A DNA stretch of 64,000 nucleotides from Caenispirillum salinarum_A (GCF_044803115.1 NZ_CP085224.1:1364001-1428000), one strand, 5' to 3'; positions 7,684-16,813 are shown, numbered from the stretch's first letter. The notes: a model not told the origin generated them from the letters alone. Numbers and translations: made by a program.

Positions 7684-9099
7684 TCACGTCACCCGCAGCC
7701 ACGTCATCATGCCGCCGGCCGAGTGCTCCAGCATGTGGCAGTGGAGCAGCCACTTCCCCGGTTCCTCGGCCACGAAGGCGATGCGCATAGTTTCGCCGCT
7801 GCCCATCATTTCGCCGTCGCGCCAGGGGGCGTCCGGAACCGGCCGGCCGTTGCGCTCGACGATGCGGAAGTGGTGGCCGTGCAGGTGCATGGCGTGCGGC
7901 CAGCGGGTGTCGTTGCGGATCGCTACCGTGGCGGTGCGGCCGCGCGGCACCTCCAGAAGCGGCGTGTCCAGGTCTCCGGCGACACCGTTGAAGGCCCAGA
8001 CGCGGTTGACCCGCACGAGATCCCGCCAGCCCATGCGTTGGCCGTTGTAGACCGCTTCGTCCATGGTTCCCATGGCCCCACCCTGCATGAGCAGGTCGGC
8101 CGTCACCGCCGTCTCCAGGTCTAGCACTGGCGCCGCCTCGAACCCCGGCAGGGCGAGCGGTGCGTCGAGTGGTGTCTCGCGCAGCACATCGTCGGCAACC
8201 GCGATGTGAGCCACCGGCGCCGGATCGTCATACGCCTGGTCGGCGATGGCGATGCGCGCGCCCGGCTCGGCGTCCACGTCCATCATCAGGTCGGCGCGCT
8301 GGCCGGAGCCCAGCAGCAGCCCGTTCTCCGACACCGGGTGCGGCCGGCAGGGGCGGCCGTCCAGGGCGACGACGGTCGGGCGCAGGCTGCCGAAGGTCAG
8401 GGCCAGGATTAGCGCGTTTGACGGGTTGAGCAGCCGCAGCCGCAGGCGCTCGCCACGCCTCACGGAGATGTCCGGGCGGACGCGGCCGTTGACCGTCACC
8501 ACGTTCCCCATGCGGCCGCCGTGGCCCCAGTCATGCAGCGCGCCCAGGGTTTCTTCAACGAACCGGCCGTCGCGGTCGAGCAGCCAGTCGTCGACGACCA
8601 GCAGAAGGTCCTGGTCGACCTGCGGCGGCTCGGCCTCATCGACGATTAGAACGCCATAGACGCCGCGCGCCACCTGCTCCCAGGCCCGCTGGTGGCTGTG
8701 ATACCAAAAGGTGCCGGCGTCCTTGAGGTCGAAGGCGTAGTCGAAGGTCTCGCCCTTGGGCACGGCCTCCTGCGTCAGGCCGGGCACGCCATCCATGGCG
8801 TTGGGCAGGCGCAGGCCGTGCCAGTGGAGCGCGGTCGGCATGGGCAGGCGGTTGTCGAGCCGCACCCGCAGCGTCTCCCCCACGCGGTGCCGCAGGACCG
8901 GGCCGGGGGCGCGGCCGTCGAAGCCCCACAGGCCGGCCGTCGGCCGGTCGGGACCGAGCAATGGAGCGGAGACGGGCTCGGCGCGCAGGGTGCGGAAGCC
9001 GTCCGCGGCCGCTGCGCGGGTCAGCGTCGGAGCGGTGACAAGGCCGGCGGAAAAGGCGGCGGAGGCGGCGAGGAAGCCGCGTCGGCTGATTGTTGTCAT
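7684..9099 (-). CDS. Tat-exported multicopper oxidase
   Basis: The 471-residue protein has a twin-arginine signal (TTISRRGFLAASAAF) and three cupredoxin domains. Copper ligands are visible in order: HWHG and WYHSH in the first domain, HAMHLHGHHF and HCHMLEHSAGGMMT in the last, giving a type 1 plus trinuclear centre. The ATG at 9099 is preferred because the Tat motif follows directly; the frame extends upstream to 9153. It lies 32 bp after the cytochrome c gene. It probably oxidises Cu(I) or another metal or phenol in the periplasm, possibly exchanging electrons with the co-encoded cytochromes. Unlike CueO, no long Met-rich insert is seen. Confidence 0.9.
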   Translation of the reverse strand: MTTISRRGFLAASAAFSAGLVTAPTLTRAAAADGFRTLRAEPVSAPLLGPDRPTAGLWGFDGRAPGPVLRHRVGETLRVRLDNRLPMPTALHWHGLRLPNAMDGVPGLTQEAVPKGETFDYAFDLKDAGTFWYHSHQRAWEQVARGVYGVLIVDEAEPPQVDQDLLLVVDDWLLDRDGRFVEETLGALHDWGHGGRMGNVVTVNGRVRPDISVRRGERLRLRLLNPSNALILALTFGSLRPTVVALDGRPCRPHPVSENGLLLGSGQRADLMMDVDAEPGARIAIADQAYDDPAPVAHIAVADDVLRETPLDAPLALPGFEAAPVLDLETAVTADLLMQGGAMGTMDEAVYNGQRMGWRDLVRVNRVWAFNGVAGDLDTPLLEVPRGRTATVAIRNDTRWPHAMHLHGHHFRIVERNGRPVPDAPWRDGEMMGSGETMRIAFVAEEPGKWLLHCHMLEHSAGGMMTWLRVT

Positions 9100-9130
9100 C
9101 GTCTCTTGTGTCCTGTTCTTCGCTGCGGCC

Positions 9131-10306
9131 TTACCGGCCGCTGCCTTCGGCATCCCGCAGCGCGCGCAGGCGCTGGCGGAAGGTCTCGTCGTCGATCTCC
9201 CCGCGCAGGTAGCGCTCCGTCAACTCGTCCACTGGGCGGGGGCGCCGGCGCTCGCCGGCGGTTCGGCCCAGGCTGTAGAGCCCGTAGCCGGCCAGCACGA
9301 TGACAAGCAGGAAGAGCAACATGGGCCAAGCGAAGAAGCCATGCCATCCCCAGTCATGCATTCCGTTTCCGTTCCACATCGCATCATCCTCCGTCGGGGT
9401 TCCGGGGTTCCGGGGTTCCAGAAGGTAGGTGGCGATGGCCTCCAGGTCCGCGTCGTTCAGCCAGGCCGTGCCGTCGCGGACGACCTCGCCCATGCCGCTG
9501 CCGAGGGAATCGCCCTCCGGTGTCAGGCCGGTGCGCAGCGCCGTGACTAGGCCGTCGCGCGTCCAGCCGGCCTCCTTCAGCGCCTCCGGCGTGATCGCGG
9601 GGACTTTGGCACCGCCGGGGCCGTCGCTGCCGCCCGCGAGGAAGCGATCCCCGTCCCGGCCGCCGAGCAAACCGCGCGGCGTGTGGCAGGCGCCGCAGTG
9701 TCCAGGGCCGGTGACGATGTAGGCACCCCGATCCCAGGCCTCGGACCGCTCCGGGTCGGGCTCGAACCGCGCCGGCTCGAAGTGCAGCGCTCGCCAGACG
9801 TGCAGGCCCTCGCGAATAGAAAAGGGGAACGAGAGGTCGTTGCCCTTGCGCCCACCGTCTGCCGGAGCGACCGTCTGGAAGGCCGCCCAAAGGTCGGCCA
9901 CGTCCTGATCGCTCATGTGGGTGTACATGGCGTAGGGGAAGGCGGGGTAGTAAGGATCTCCCTCCGGCGAAACGCCCTGACGGACGGCGCGGGCGAAGTC
10001 CGCCACCGTCCAGTCGCCGATGCCGGCTTCGGGGTGCTGGGTGACATTGGGCGGGACGAAGCTGCCGAAGCGGGTTTCGATGGGGGCACCACCGGCGAGC
10101 GGCGCGCCGCCGGCCTCGGAATCCGTATGGCAGCCGATGCAGCCGGACATGCGCGCGAGGTAGGCCCCGCGCTTAGCGTCGCCCGCGGGAAAGGTAGCAG
10201 GTTCGGCGGTCGGCACCGCCCCTTTCAGGATGCCGAGCCCGCCCACGAGCGCCAGCCCCGCCGCGACAACGGCGAGGCCGGCAAGCAGTGGCTTGCGCAG
10301 GCGCAT
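9131..10306 (-). CDS. Diheme cytochrome c fused in frame to a small SHOCT-like membrane protein
   Basis: Residues 1-308 form a membrane-anchored cytochrome c with a hydrophobic N-terminus (MRLRKPLLAGLAVVAAGLAL), heme sites CIGCH and CGACH and MYTHMSDQDV / WLNDADLEAIATYL helices, as in cytochrome subunits of membrane dehydrogenases. From M310 the frame continues as MWNGNGMHDWGWHGFFAW, a transmembrane helix, and a SHOCT-like tail (ELTERYLRGEIDDETFRQRL). A GGGGTTCC repeat (three units, 9396-9419) sits at the joint. The ATG at 9379 has its own GGAGGA site, so the last 82 residues may also be made separately. The ATG at 10306 overlaps the upstream stop (TGATG). Confidence 0.82.
   Translation of the reverse strand: MRLRKPLLAGLAVVAAGLALVGGLGILKGAVPTAEPATFPAGDAKRGAYLARMSGCIGCHTDSEAGGAPLAGGAPIETRFGSFVPPNVTQHPEAGIGDWTVADFARAVRQGVSPEGDPYYPAFPYAMYTHMSDQDVADLWAAFQTVAPADGGRKGNDLSFPFSIREGLHVWRALHFEPARFEPDPERSEAWDRGAYIVTGPGHCGACHTPRGLLGGRDGDRFLAGGSDGPGGAKVPAITPEALKEAGWTRDGLVTALRTGLTPEGDSLGSGMGEVVRDGTAWLNDADLEAIATYLLEPRNPGTPTEDDAMWNGNGMHDWGWHGFFAWPMLLFLLVIVLAGYGLYSLGRTAGERRRPRPVDELTERYLRGEIDDETFRQRLRALRDAEGSGR
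9396..9419. repeat. Three tandem 8-bp units at the cytochrome/SHOCT joint
   Basis: Three perfect copies of GGGGTTCC (plus strand) sit at codons 301-308 of the fused gene. With three units the cytochrome frame runs through into the small protein. With two units the cytochrome would end in LEPRNPDGG at the TGA that is at 9384-9386 here, just before the GGAGGA-ATG of the small protein. Eight is not a multiple of three, so any change in unit number switches between fused and separate products. Confidence 0.75.
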
Positions 10307-10923
10307 CAGTCCTTCTTCATTCTGTAGCTGTCGTGGCAGGCGCCGCAGGTGTTGCTGAGCTGCATGAAGGCGGCCTGCGGGGGCATGTCGGCCAGAGCCT
10401 CGGGCGAGGGGCCGGAGCCACCGCCCATCATGGCGCCCATGCCGCCGGAGCCAGCGCCCATCATCTCCTGCGTCGACGCGCCGCCCATCATGGCGTTCAT
10501 GTCGGTCGAGGGTGCGCCCATGCCACTGCCCGTGCCGTTGTCGGCGGCCTTCGCCAGGGCTTCGGCGTAGGTGGTCAGGTCTTCCGCAAGCGCCTTGAAA
10601 CGATCCGGCTTGTTCCAAATGGCGGGCAGAGCCTCGGACGGGTCGTGTGCCGTGCCTTCGGGGAACAACGTCACGAGATCGTCGCCGCCACGCTCGGCGA
10701 TGGCTTGCGCCTCGCGGCGGACGGTGTCGGCGTCGTAGGGGGCCTTGCCCTGCATCATGGCGGTCAGGGTCTTCATGCTGTCGCCCATGGCCTTCATGAG
10801 GTCCATGCGCTCCTTGACGATTCCGGTGGCGCCGCCGTGGGCGGCGGCATCGGGCGCGGCGGTCAGCCAAAGGCCGGCGGCCACGGCGCTGGCGGCCGCG
10901 GCAACGGTAACAGTACGGATCAT
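10306..10923 (-). CDS. Cytochrome c' (class II) family protein with Met/Gly-rich insert
   Basis: The 205-residue protein has a signal peptide (MIRTVTVAAAASAVAAGLWL), a four-helix cytochrome c' core beginning GIVKERMDLMKAMGDSMKTL and a C-terminal heme site (NTCGACHDSYR). Compared with the usual 130-150 residues it carries an extra segment of about 60 residues between helices 3 and 4, rich in Met, Gly and Ser (MNAMMGG, EMMGAGSGGMGAMMGGG). Met clusters of this type bind Cu(I) or Ag(I) in periplasmic copper proteins. It heads the cytochrome c / oxidase operon and overlaps the next gene by 1 bp. Confidence 0.85.
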   Translation of the reverse strand: MIRTVTVAAAASAVAAGLWLTAAPDAAAHGGATGIVKERMDLMKAMGDSMKTLTAMMQGKAPYDADTVRREAQAIAERGGDDLVTLFPEGTAHDPSEALPAIWNKPDRFKALAEDLTTYAEALAKAADNGTGSGMGAPSTDMNAMMGGASTQEMMGAGSGGMGAMMGGGSGPSPEALADMPPQAAFMQLSNTCGACHDSYRMKKD

Positions 10924-10957
10924 TGTCGAAATCCTCGTGGTGTGGACGATCAGAAGG

Positions 10958-11299
10958 TCACAGCACGGGATGGCGGCGGGGAGGGGGCGGATCGGGCGCG
11001 GCCGTCTTGCCGCGCAGAATGGTGTCCGCCGGCCGGTGGAGCATAACGGAGGCGACCGCCAGACCGACGGCGGAGGGTGGCTCGGTCAGCATGCCGGTCA
11101 CGGTCTGGCACGAGGGCATGCAGTGCCGCTCGTGGCTGTCGGCGGCGGTGGTGCCGGCCTCCTCGCCGTGGTCGTGCGGCACCAGCTCATGCGCCAAAGC
11201 GTCCGCCTGCTCGGCCGCCGAAACGATCATCGGCAGGTTGAGCGTCAGCAACGCCACCAGCAGGGCGGCCAAAAGGGGGAACGGCGTCTTCGGCGACAT
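10958..11299 (-). CDS. Small His/Cys-containing exported protein
   Basis: The 113-residue product starts at the ATG at 11299 with a hydrophobic leader (MSPKTPFPLLAALLVALLTL). A His-rich segment (HELVPHDHGEE, DSHERHCMPSC) and a Pro-rich end (APDPPPPRRHPVL) follow. The layout resembles short DUF2946-like proteins found near copper genes. It mirrors the divergent gene at 11461, which also has a leader, His clusters and a C-terminal PDLRPPR. It lies 34 bp upstream of the cytochrome c' gene and probably shares its operon. Likely a periplasmic metal-binding accessory; no firm family. Confidence 0.6.
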   Translation of the reverse strand: MSPKTPFPLLAALLVALLTLNLPMIVSAAEQADALAHELVPHDHGEEAGTTAADSHERHCMPSCQTVTGMLTEPPSAVGLAVASVMLHRPADTILRGKTAAPDPPPPRRHPVL

Positions 11300-11460
11300 G
11301 GCGGGACTATGACACAGGTGCGCGGGTGCGGAAACCGTCTTGCAATGGAGCGATGCCTCTTCATTCCCGTTGACGTGCCGCCAGGGCGCGCGTATCCGAG
11401 AGCGATATCGCCCGCGCCCGACCGCCGCCACGGCCGTCGTCCGGGCTTCGGAATCCCGAC

Positions 11461-11838
11461 ATGATCCATCGCCTGCTCCTCGCCTTTCTGCTCTGCACCG
11501 CCGTTCTCGGCGGCGTGGCGCCGGCGTGGGCGCACGAGCATCGCGGGGCGCAGATGGCAGCCGGCCACGGTCCGGCGCATGATCATCACCACGGGATGGC
11601 CGACCATGGCGCGGCGTGCACGATGGCCGAGGGCGGCCACGCGGGGCACAGCACCCCCGACGCCGCCGGTTGTCCCGGCGCGGCCTCGGCCTGTGGTGGA
11701 GCGTTCGCCGGGTGGCCGACGGTGGCGCTCGACATTCGCGCCCAGGAACCGGCGGCTCTACCGGAACCGGGGCCCGGACGCCATATGACGGCGCTGGTTC
11801 TTTCTCCCGACCTGCGGCCTCCGCGCGCTTCTTCCTGA
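11461..11838 (+). CDS. His-rich exported protein ahead of the Cus operon
   Basis: The 125-residue product has a signal peptide (MIHRLLLAFLLCTAVLGGV, then WAHEH) and a dense His/Met/Cys segment (HDHHHGMADHGAACTMAEG). A hydrophobic stretch and a C-terminal SPDLRPPRASS complete it. It precedes cusB by 68 bp on the same strand. The His-rich segment suggests periplasmic copper or silver binding, or a sensor or chaperone role for the CusBAF pump. I do not recognise a named family; the resemblance to DUF2946-type proteins is weak. Confidence 0.6.
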   Translation: MIHRLLLAFLLCTAVLGGVAPAWAHEHRGAQMAAGHGPAHDHHHGMADHGAACTMAEGGHAGHSTPDAAGCPGAASACGGAFAGWPTVALDIRAQEPAALPEPGPGRHMTALVLSPDLRPPRASS

Positions 11839-11906
11839 CGATCCCGCATCACGCGGCGCGCCTGTCGCGCCGTTGACGGCCGTTATGGAAGAAGGACGCA
11901 CCATTC

Positions 11907-13634
11907 ATGTCCGCACGCACAGTGCTGGTCGCCGCCGTGGCGCTTGCCGCCGGCGTCGCCGGAGGCCTCGCCCTTGAGCGCGGGGGGCTGATCCCCCATG
12001 GCGCGGGCGAGACCGCCGCCACCGAAAAGAAAATCCTCTACTGGGTCGCCCCCATGGACCCCAACTACCGGCGCGACGTGCCGGGCAAGTCGCCCATGGG
12101 CATGGACCTGATCCCGGTCTATGAGGGCGAGGATCCGGGCGCGGCCGACGCCGATGCCTCCGATGCCGATGTCGTCCAGCTCTCCCCGGCGGTCGTCAAC
12201 ACCATGGGCGTACGTACCGCGAGCGTCGAGCGCGCGTCCCTCGGCGGGGCGGTGCACACGGTGGGCTACGTGGCGCTGGACGAGGACAAGACCTCGCACG
12301 TCCACGTCCGCAAGGAAGGCTGGATCGAGGGGCTGAAGATCCGCTCCCTCGGGGCCGAGGTGACGCAGGGCGAGGTCCTGTTCGAATACTTCTCGCCGGA
12401 ACTGGCGGCGTCGTCCTTCGAGTACGTGCGCGACCTGGAGCGCGGCGACACCTGGGCGGGCGCCGGCGGCCGGGCCAAGCTGAAGGCGCTCGGCGTGTCG
12501 GAGCGCCAGATCGGGGAAATCGCCAAGTCCCGCAAGCCGGCGGAGCGCATCCGCGTTTATGCGCCGCAGAGCGGTGTCGTGGTGCAGCTTGGCGTCGGCG
12601 AGGGCATGTACATCCGCCCCGACCAGACGCTTATGAGCCTGTCGGACCTGTCGACCGTCTGGGTCATCGCGGACGTGTTCGAAAGCCAGTCCGACCGGGT
12701 GCGACCGGGCATGGAGGCCGAGGCGCGGCTGGCGCACCTGCCGGATCGGGTGTGGCACGGTACGGTGGACTACATCTATCCCGAACTGGACCCGACCACG
12801 CGTACCCTTCGTGTGCGGCTGCGCTTCGAGAACGCCGATCTGGCCCTGCGGCCCAACATGTTCGCCTCCATCACGCTCGCCGGAACGGCGCGGGCGGAGG
12901 CGGTGGTGGTGCCGGCCGAAGCGGTGATCCGCACAGGGCGCAGCGACCGGGTGGTGCTCGCTCTGGGCGACGGACGCTTCCGGGCGGTGCCGGTGACGGT
13001 GGGCTTCAGCGATGGCGAGCGGACGGAGGTCCTGGAGGGGCTCGGCGACGGCGTGGAGGTGGTCAGCTCGGGCCAGTTCCTGATTGATTCCGAGGCCAGC
13101 CTGAAGGCCGGCTTCGCCCGCATGGAAGACCCGGCGCAGGAGCCCGCGCCGGAGGTGATCGCCGAGACGGCGGCGACGGTCAACGCGGTGGACGCGGAAG
13201 CCCGCACCGTCAACGTCACCCACGAGCCCATCCCCGTGCTCGGCTGGCCCGCCATGACCATGGACTTCGGCCTGGTCGACGGCATTGACCCGTCTGTTTT
13301 CGCGGTGGGCGGCGCGGTTTCCCTCGGCATCGGGAAGGATGCGGAAGGCACCTTCGTCGTCGTCACCGCCGAGGCCGCCGCGGCCGAGCTCTGGGGCGAG
13401 GGCGTGGTCGATGCGGTCAAGGAAGAGGGCCGCGTGCTCACCGTCACCCATGACCCGATCCCGGCGCTCGGCTGGCCGGCCATGACCATGGACTTCACGG
13501 TCGAGCCGCCGCCCGAGACCGCGCCGGCCGTGGGCGAGCGCATCCGCTTCGCGCTGGGCAAGGACGCGGCCGGAATGCCGGTCATCGTAGAGATCGCCGC
13601 ATCCGCCGACACGGCGGCGGGGGTGACGCAATGA
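11907..13634 (+). CDS. cusB: CusB-type periplasmic adaptor with two C-terminal CusF-like domains
   Basis: This 575-residue adaptor of a Cu(I)/Ag(I) RND pump starts with a signal anchor and a heavy-metal-binding segment (YWVAPMDPNYRRDVPGKSPM). The membrane-fusion core follows (barrel-sandwich VHVRKEGWIEGL, alpha-hairpin, beta-barrel ADVFESQSDRVRPGMEAE). After about residue 420 come two tandem CusF-like domains, each with TVNVTHEPIPVLGWPAMTMD or a close copy; the His and Met residues of H...W.AMTM are the CusF metal ligands (dots mark omitted residues). Its stop overlaps the cusA start (ATGA). CusB is normally shorter and its CusF domain separate, so the doubled fusion is notable. Confidence 0.92.
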   Translation: MSARTVLVAAVALAAGVAGGLALERGGLIPHGAGETAATEKKILYWVAPMDPNYRRDVPGKSPMGMDLIPVYEGEDPGAADADASDADVVQLSPAVVNTMGVRTASVERASLGGAVHTVGYVALDEDKTSHVHVRKEGWIEGLKIRSLGAEVTQGEVLFEYFSPELAASSFEYVRDLERGDTWAGAGGRAKLKALGVSERQIGEIAKSRKPAERIRVYAPQSGVVVQLGVGEGMYIRPDQTLMSLSDLSTVWVIADVFESQSDRVRPGMEAEARLAHLPDRVWHGTVDYIYPELDPTTRTLRVRLRFENADLALRPNMFASITLAGTARAEAVVVPAEAVIRTGRSDRVVLALGDGRFRAVPVTVGFSDGERTEVLEGLGDGVEVVSSGQFLIDSEASLKAGFARMEDPAQEPAPEVIAETAATVNAVDAEARTVNVTHEPIPVLGWPAMTMDFGLVDGIDPSVFAVGGAVSLGIGKDAEGTFVVVTAEAAAAELWGEGVVDAVKEEGRVLTVTHDPIPALGWPAMTMDFTVEPPPETAPAVGERIRFALGKDAAGMPVIVEIAASADTAAGVTQ

Positions 13635-16600
13635 TCGCCGCCATCATCCGCTGGTCGCTGCGCAACCGCTTTCTGGTGGTGGTGCTGACCGTCCTGCTGG
13701 GCGTCGGCGGCCTGTGGGCGCTGAAATCGACGCCCGTCGACGCCATCCCCGATCTGTCGGACGTGCAGGTCATCATCAAGACCTCCTATCCCGGCCAGGC
13801 GCCGCAGGTGGTGGAGGACCAGATCACCTACCCGCTGTCGACCGCCATGCTGTCGGTGCCGGGCGCGCGCACCGTGCGCGGCTATTCCATGTTCGGCGAC
13901 AGCTACGTCTACGTCATCTTCGAGGACGGGACGGACCTCTACTGGGCGCGCTCGCGGGTGCTGGAGTACCTGTCGCAGGTCACGCCGCGGCTGCCGCAGG
14001 ACGCGACCCCGGCACTCGGTCCCGATGCCACCGGCGTCGGCTGGGTCTACCAGTACGCCCTGGTCGACCGAAGCGGCCGGCACGATCTTGCGCAGCTGCG
14101 CGCCATCCAGGACTGGTTCCTGAAGTACGAGCTTCAGACCGTGCCGGGCGTGGCCGAGGTGGCGACCATCGGCGGCATGGTCAAGCAGTACCAGATCGTC
14201 GTCGACCCCCAGCGCCTGCGCGCCTACGGCCTGCCGCTCTCGGCGGTGAAGGCAGCGGTGCAGCAGGCCAACCAGGAAACCGGCGGCTCCGTCATCGAGA
14301 TGGCGGAGGCGGAATACATGGTCCGCGCTGGCGGTTACGTGGACGAGATCGCCGACCTGGAGGCGGTGCCGCTCAAGACCAGCACGGCGGGGACGCCGGT
14401 GCTGCTGTCGGATGTGGCCGACATCCGCCTCGGCCCCGAACTGCGGCGCGGCATCGGCGAGTTGGACGGGCAGGGGGAGGCCGTCGGCGGCGTCATCATC
14501 ATGCGCTGGGGCGAGAACGCGCTGACGACCATCGAGGGCGTCAAGGCCAAGCTGGCCGATCTTCAGGCCAGCCTGCCCGAGGGCGTGGAGGTGGTGACGA
14601 CCTACGACCGCTCCGGCCTCATCAACCGGGCCATCGACACGCTGACGCACAAGCTGCTGGAGGAAATGCTGGTGGTGGTGCTGGTCTGCGCCGCCTTCCT
14701 GCTGCACCTGCGATCCTCGCTGGTGATCGTGCTGTTCCTGCCGCTGGGCATCCTGGCGGCCTTCCTGGTCATGCGCGTGCAGGGCATCAACGCCAACATC
14801 ATGTCGCTGGGCGGCATCGCCATCGCCATCGGCGCCATGGTCGATGCCGCCATCGTCATGATCGAGAACCTGCACCGCAAGATCGAGACGACGCCGCTGA
14901 CCCGCGAGAACCGCTGGAAGGTGGTGGCCGAGGCGACGACCGAGGTCGGGCCGGCGCTGTTTTTCTCGCTTCTCATCATCACGCTCAGTTTCGTGCCGGT
15001 CTTCGCGCTGGAGGCGCAGGAAGGCCGCATGTTCCAGCCGCTGGCGTTTACCAAGACCTATGCCATGGCGGCGGCGTCCATCCTGTCCATCACCCTGGTG
15101 CCGGTGCTGATGGGCTGGTTCATCCGCGGCCGCCACATCATTCCCGAGCACCGCAACCCGGTGAGCCGCGTGTTCATCTGGCTCTACCGCCCGCTGCTGG
15201 GCGGCGTGGTGCGGCATCCGCTGCTGATGGTGCTGGCGGCGGTGGTGCTGACGGCTGGCACCGTCTACCCCATGTCCAAGCTCGGCAGCGAGTTCATGCC
15301 GGAGCTGGACGAGGGCGACATCCTCTACATGCCGAGCCTGTTCCCCGCCGTCTCCATCGGCAAGGCGGGCGAAATCCTGCAACAGACCGACCGCCTGATC
15401 CGCACCCTGCCGGAGGTGGAAACCGTCTACGGCAAGGTCGGACGGGCGGAAACGGCCACCGACCCGGCACCCCTGACCATGGTGGAGACGACGGTGCGCC
15501 TGAAGCCGCGCGAGGACTGGCGGCCGGGTATGACCATGGCGAAAATCCGCGACGAGCTGGACCGCCTGGTGCAGATCCCCGGCGTCACCAACGTCTGGAT
15601 CATGCCCATCAAGAACCGGCTGGACATGCTGGCGACGGGCGTGAAGACGCCGGTCGGCATCAAGGTGGCCGGGCCGGACCTGGACGAAATCGGCCGCGTC
15701 GCCGCCCGCATCGAGGAGGCGGTCAAGGCCGTCCCCGGCACAGCCTCGGCCTATGCCGAGCGCACCGTCGGCGGGCGGTACCTGGACGTCGAGATCGACC
15801 GCCGCGCCGCCGCCCGCCACGGCCTGTCCATCGCCGACGTGCAGGACGTGGTGCGCACCGCCATCGGCGGCATGCGCATCTCTGAAACCGTGGAGGGGCT
15901 GGAGCGCTACCCCATCAACATCCGCTACCCCTACGACGACCGCACCAGCATCGAGGCCTTGCGCGAGTTGCCCATGGTCACGCCCTCGGGCGCGCAGATC
16001 GGCCTTGGCGACGTGGCGGAGATCACCGTCACCGATGGGCCGGGCATGATCCGGTCGGAAAACGCCCGGCTCAACGGCTGGATCTATGTCGACATCGCCG
16101 GCCGCGACCTCGGCGGCTATGTGGAGGACGCGCGCCGGGTGGTGGCCGAGCAGGTCACGCTGCCGCCGGGCTACTCCGTTGCGTGGTCCGGCCAGTTCGA
16201 GTTCCTGGAGCGGGCGGAAAAGCGCCTCTCCATGATCGTGCCGGTGACGCTGCTGCTGATCGTCGTGCTGCTGTTCATGGCGTTTGGCCGCGCGATCGAC
16301 GTCGCCACCATCGTGGGCACCCTGCCCATCGCGCTGTCGGGCGGCTTCTGGCTGCTGTGGATGCTGGACTTCGACCTGTCTGTGGCCGTGGTGGTGGGCT
16401 TCATCGCGCTGGCCGGCGTGGCGGTTGAGACGGCGATCATCATGCAGGTCTACCTCAACCTCGCGCTCGACAAACGGCGCCGGCAGGCGGCGGAGGAGGG
16501 GCGGCCGGTCACCATGGACGACGTGCTCGACGCGGTGACGGAAGGGGCGCTGTTGCGCCTGCGGCCCAAGATCATGACCGTCGCCACCATCTTCGCCGGC

Positions 16601-16813
16601 CTGCTGCCCATCATGATCGGCACCGGCACGGGGGCGGAGGTCATGCGCCGCATCGCCGCCCCCATGGTCGGCGGCATGGCGACGGCGACGCTTCTCACCC
16701 TGTTCGTCATCCCGGCGGTGTTCGTGCTGGTCAACCGCATCGACGCCGTCCGCAACCCCAAGACCCTGTCCCCCACCACCGGCGCCATGGCCCACGGCCA
16801 CCCCGCCGAATGA
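13631..16813 (+). CDS. cusA: CusA-type Cu(I)/Ag(I) RND efflux pump
   Basis: The 1060-residue inner-membrane proton-driven pump has the full heavy-metal RND pattern: N-terminal helix, KSTPVDAIPDLSDVQVIIKT, two large periplasmic loops and twelve membrane helices. GGIAIAIGAMVDAAIVMIEN lies in helix 4, and a Met-lined central site is suggested by MGWF, MFQPLAF and the MSIGTG-like C-terminal region. The transport motif ends LRPKIMTVATIFAGLLPIM. It sits between cusB and cusF with 4-bp overlaps. With CusB and an outer-membrane channel (not encoded in this window) it would expel copper or silver from the periplasm. Confidence 0.95.
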   Translation: MIAAIIRWSLRNRFLVVVLTVLLGVGGLWALKSTPVDAIPDLSDVQVIIKTSYPGQAPQVVEDQITYPLSTAMLSVPGARTVRGYSMFGDSYVYVIFEDGTDLYWARSRVLEYLSQVTPRLPQDATPALGPDATGVGWVYQYALVDRSGRHDLAQLRAIQDWFLKYELQTVPGVAEVATIGGMVKQYQIVVDPQRLRAYGLPLSAVKAAVQQANQETGGSVIEMAEAEYMVRAGGYVDEIADLEAVPLKTSTAGTPVLLSDVADIRLGPELRRGIGELDGQGEAVGGVIIMRWGENALTTIEGVKAKLADLQASLPEGVEVVTTYDRSGLINRAIDTLTHKLLEEMLVVVLVCAAFLLHLRSSLVIVLFLPLGILAAFLVMRVQGINANIMSLGGIAIAIGAMVDAAIVMIENLHRKIETTPLTRENRWKVVAEATTEVGPALFFSLLIITLSFVPVFALEAQEGRMFQPLAFTKTYAMAAASILSITLVPVLMGWFIRGRHIIPEHRNPVSRVFIWLYRPLLGGVVRHPLLMVLAAVVLTAGTVYPMSKLGSEFMPELDEGDILYMPSLFPAVSIGKAGEILQQTDRLIRTLPEVETVYGKVGRAETATDPAPLTMVETTVRLKPREDWRPGMTMAKIRDELDRLVQIPGVTNVWIMPIKNRLDMLATGVKTPVGIKVAGPDLDEIGRVAARIEEAVKAVPGTASAYAERTVGGRYLDVEIDRRAAARHGLSIADVQDVVRTAIGGMRISETVEGLERYPINIRYPYDDRTSIEALRELPMVTPSGAQIGLGDVAEITVTDGPGMIRSENARLNGWIYVDIAGRDLGGYVEDARRVVAEQVTLPPGYSVAWSGQFEFLERAEKRLSMIVPVTLLLIVVLLFMAFGRAIDVATIVGTLPIALSGGFWLLWMLDFDLSVAVVVGFIALAGVAVETAIIMQVYLNLALDKRRRQAAEEGRPVTMDDVLDAVTEGALLRLRPKIMTVATIFAGLLPIMIGTGTGAEVMRRIAAPMVGGMATATLLTLFVIPAVFVLVNRIDAVRNPKTLSPTTGAMAHGHPAE

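Noticed and set aside
10307..10870. Longer start for the diheme cytochrome gene
   Set aside because: The extension overlaps the cytochrome c' gene and is Arg/Gly-rich shadow sequence; the ATG at 10306 has the signal segment and a TGATG overlap.
12776..16801. Very long open frame (1341 codons) on the strand opposite cusB and cusA
   Set aside because: It is a GC-driven shadow of cusA, with a His/Arg/Asp/Gly excess and no domain pattern.
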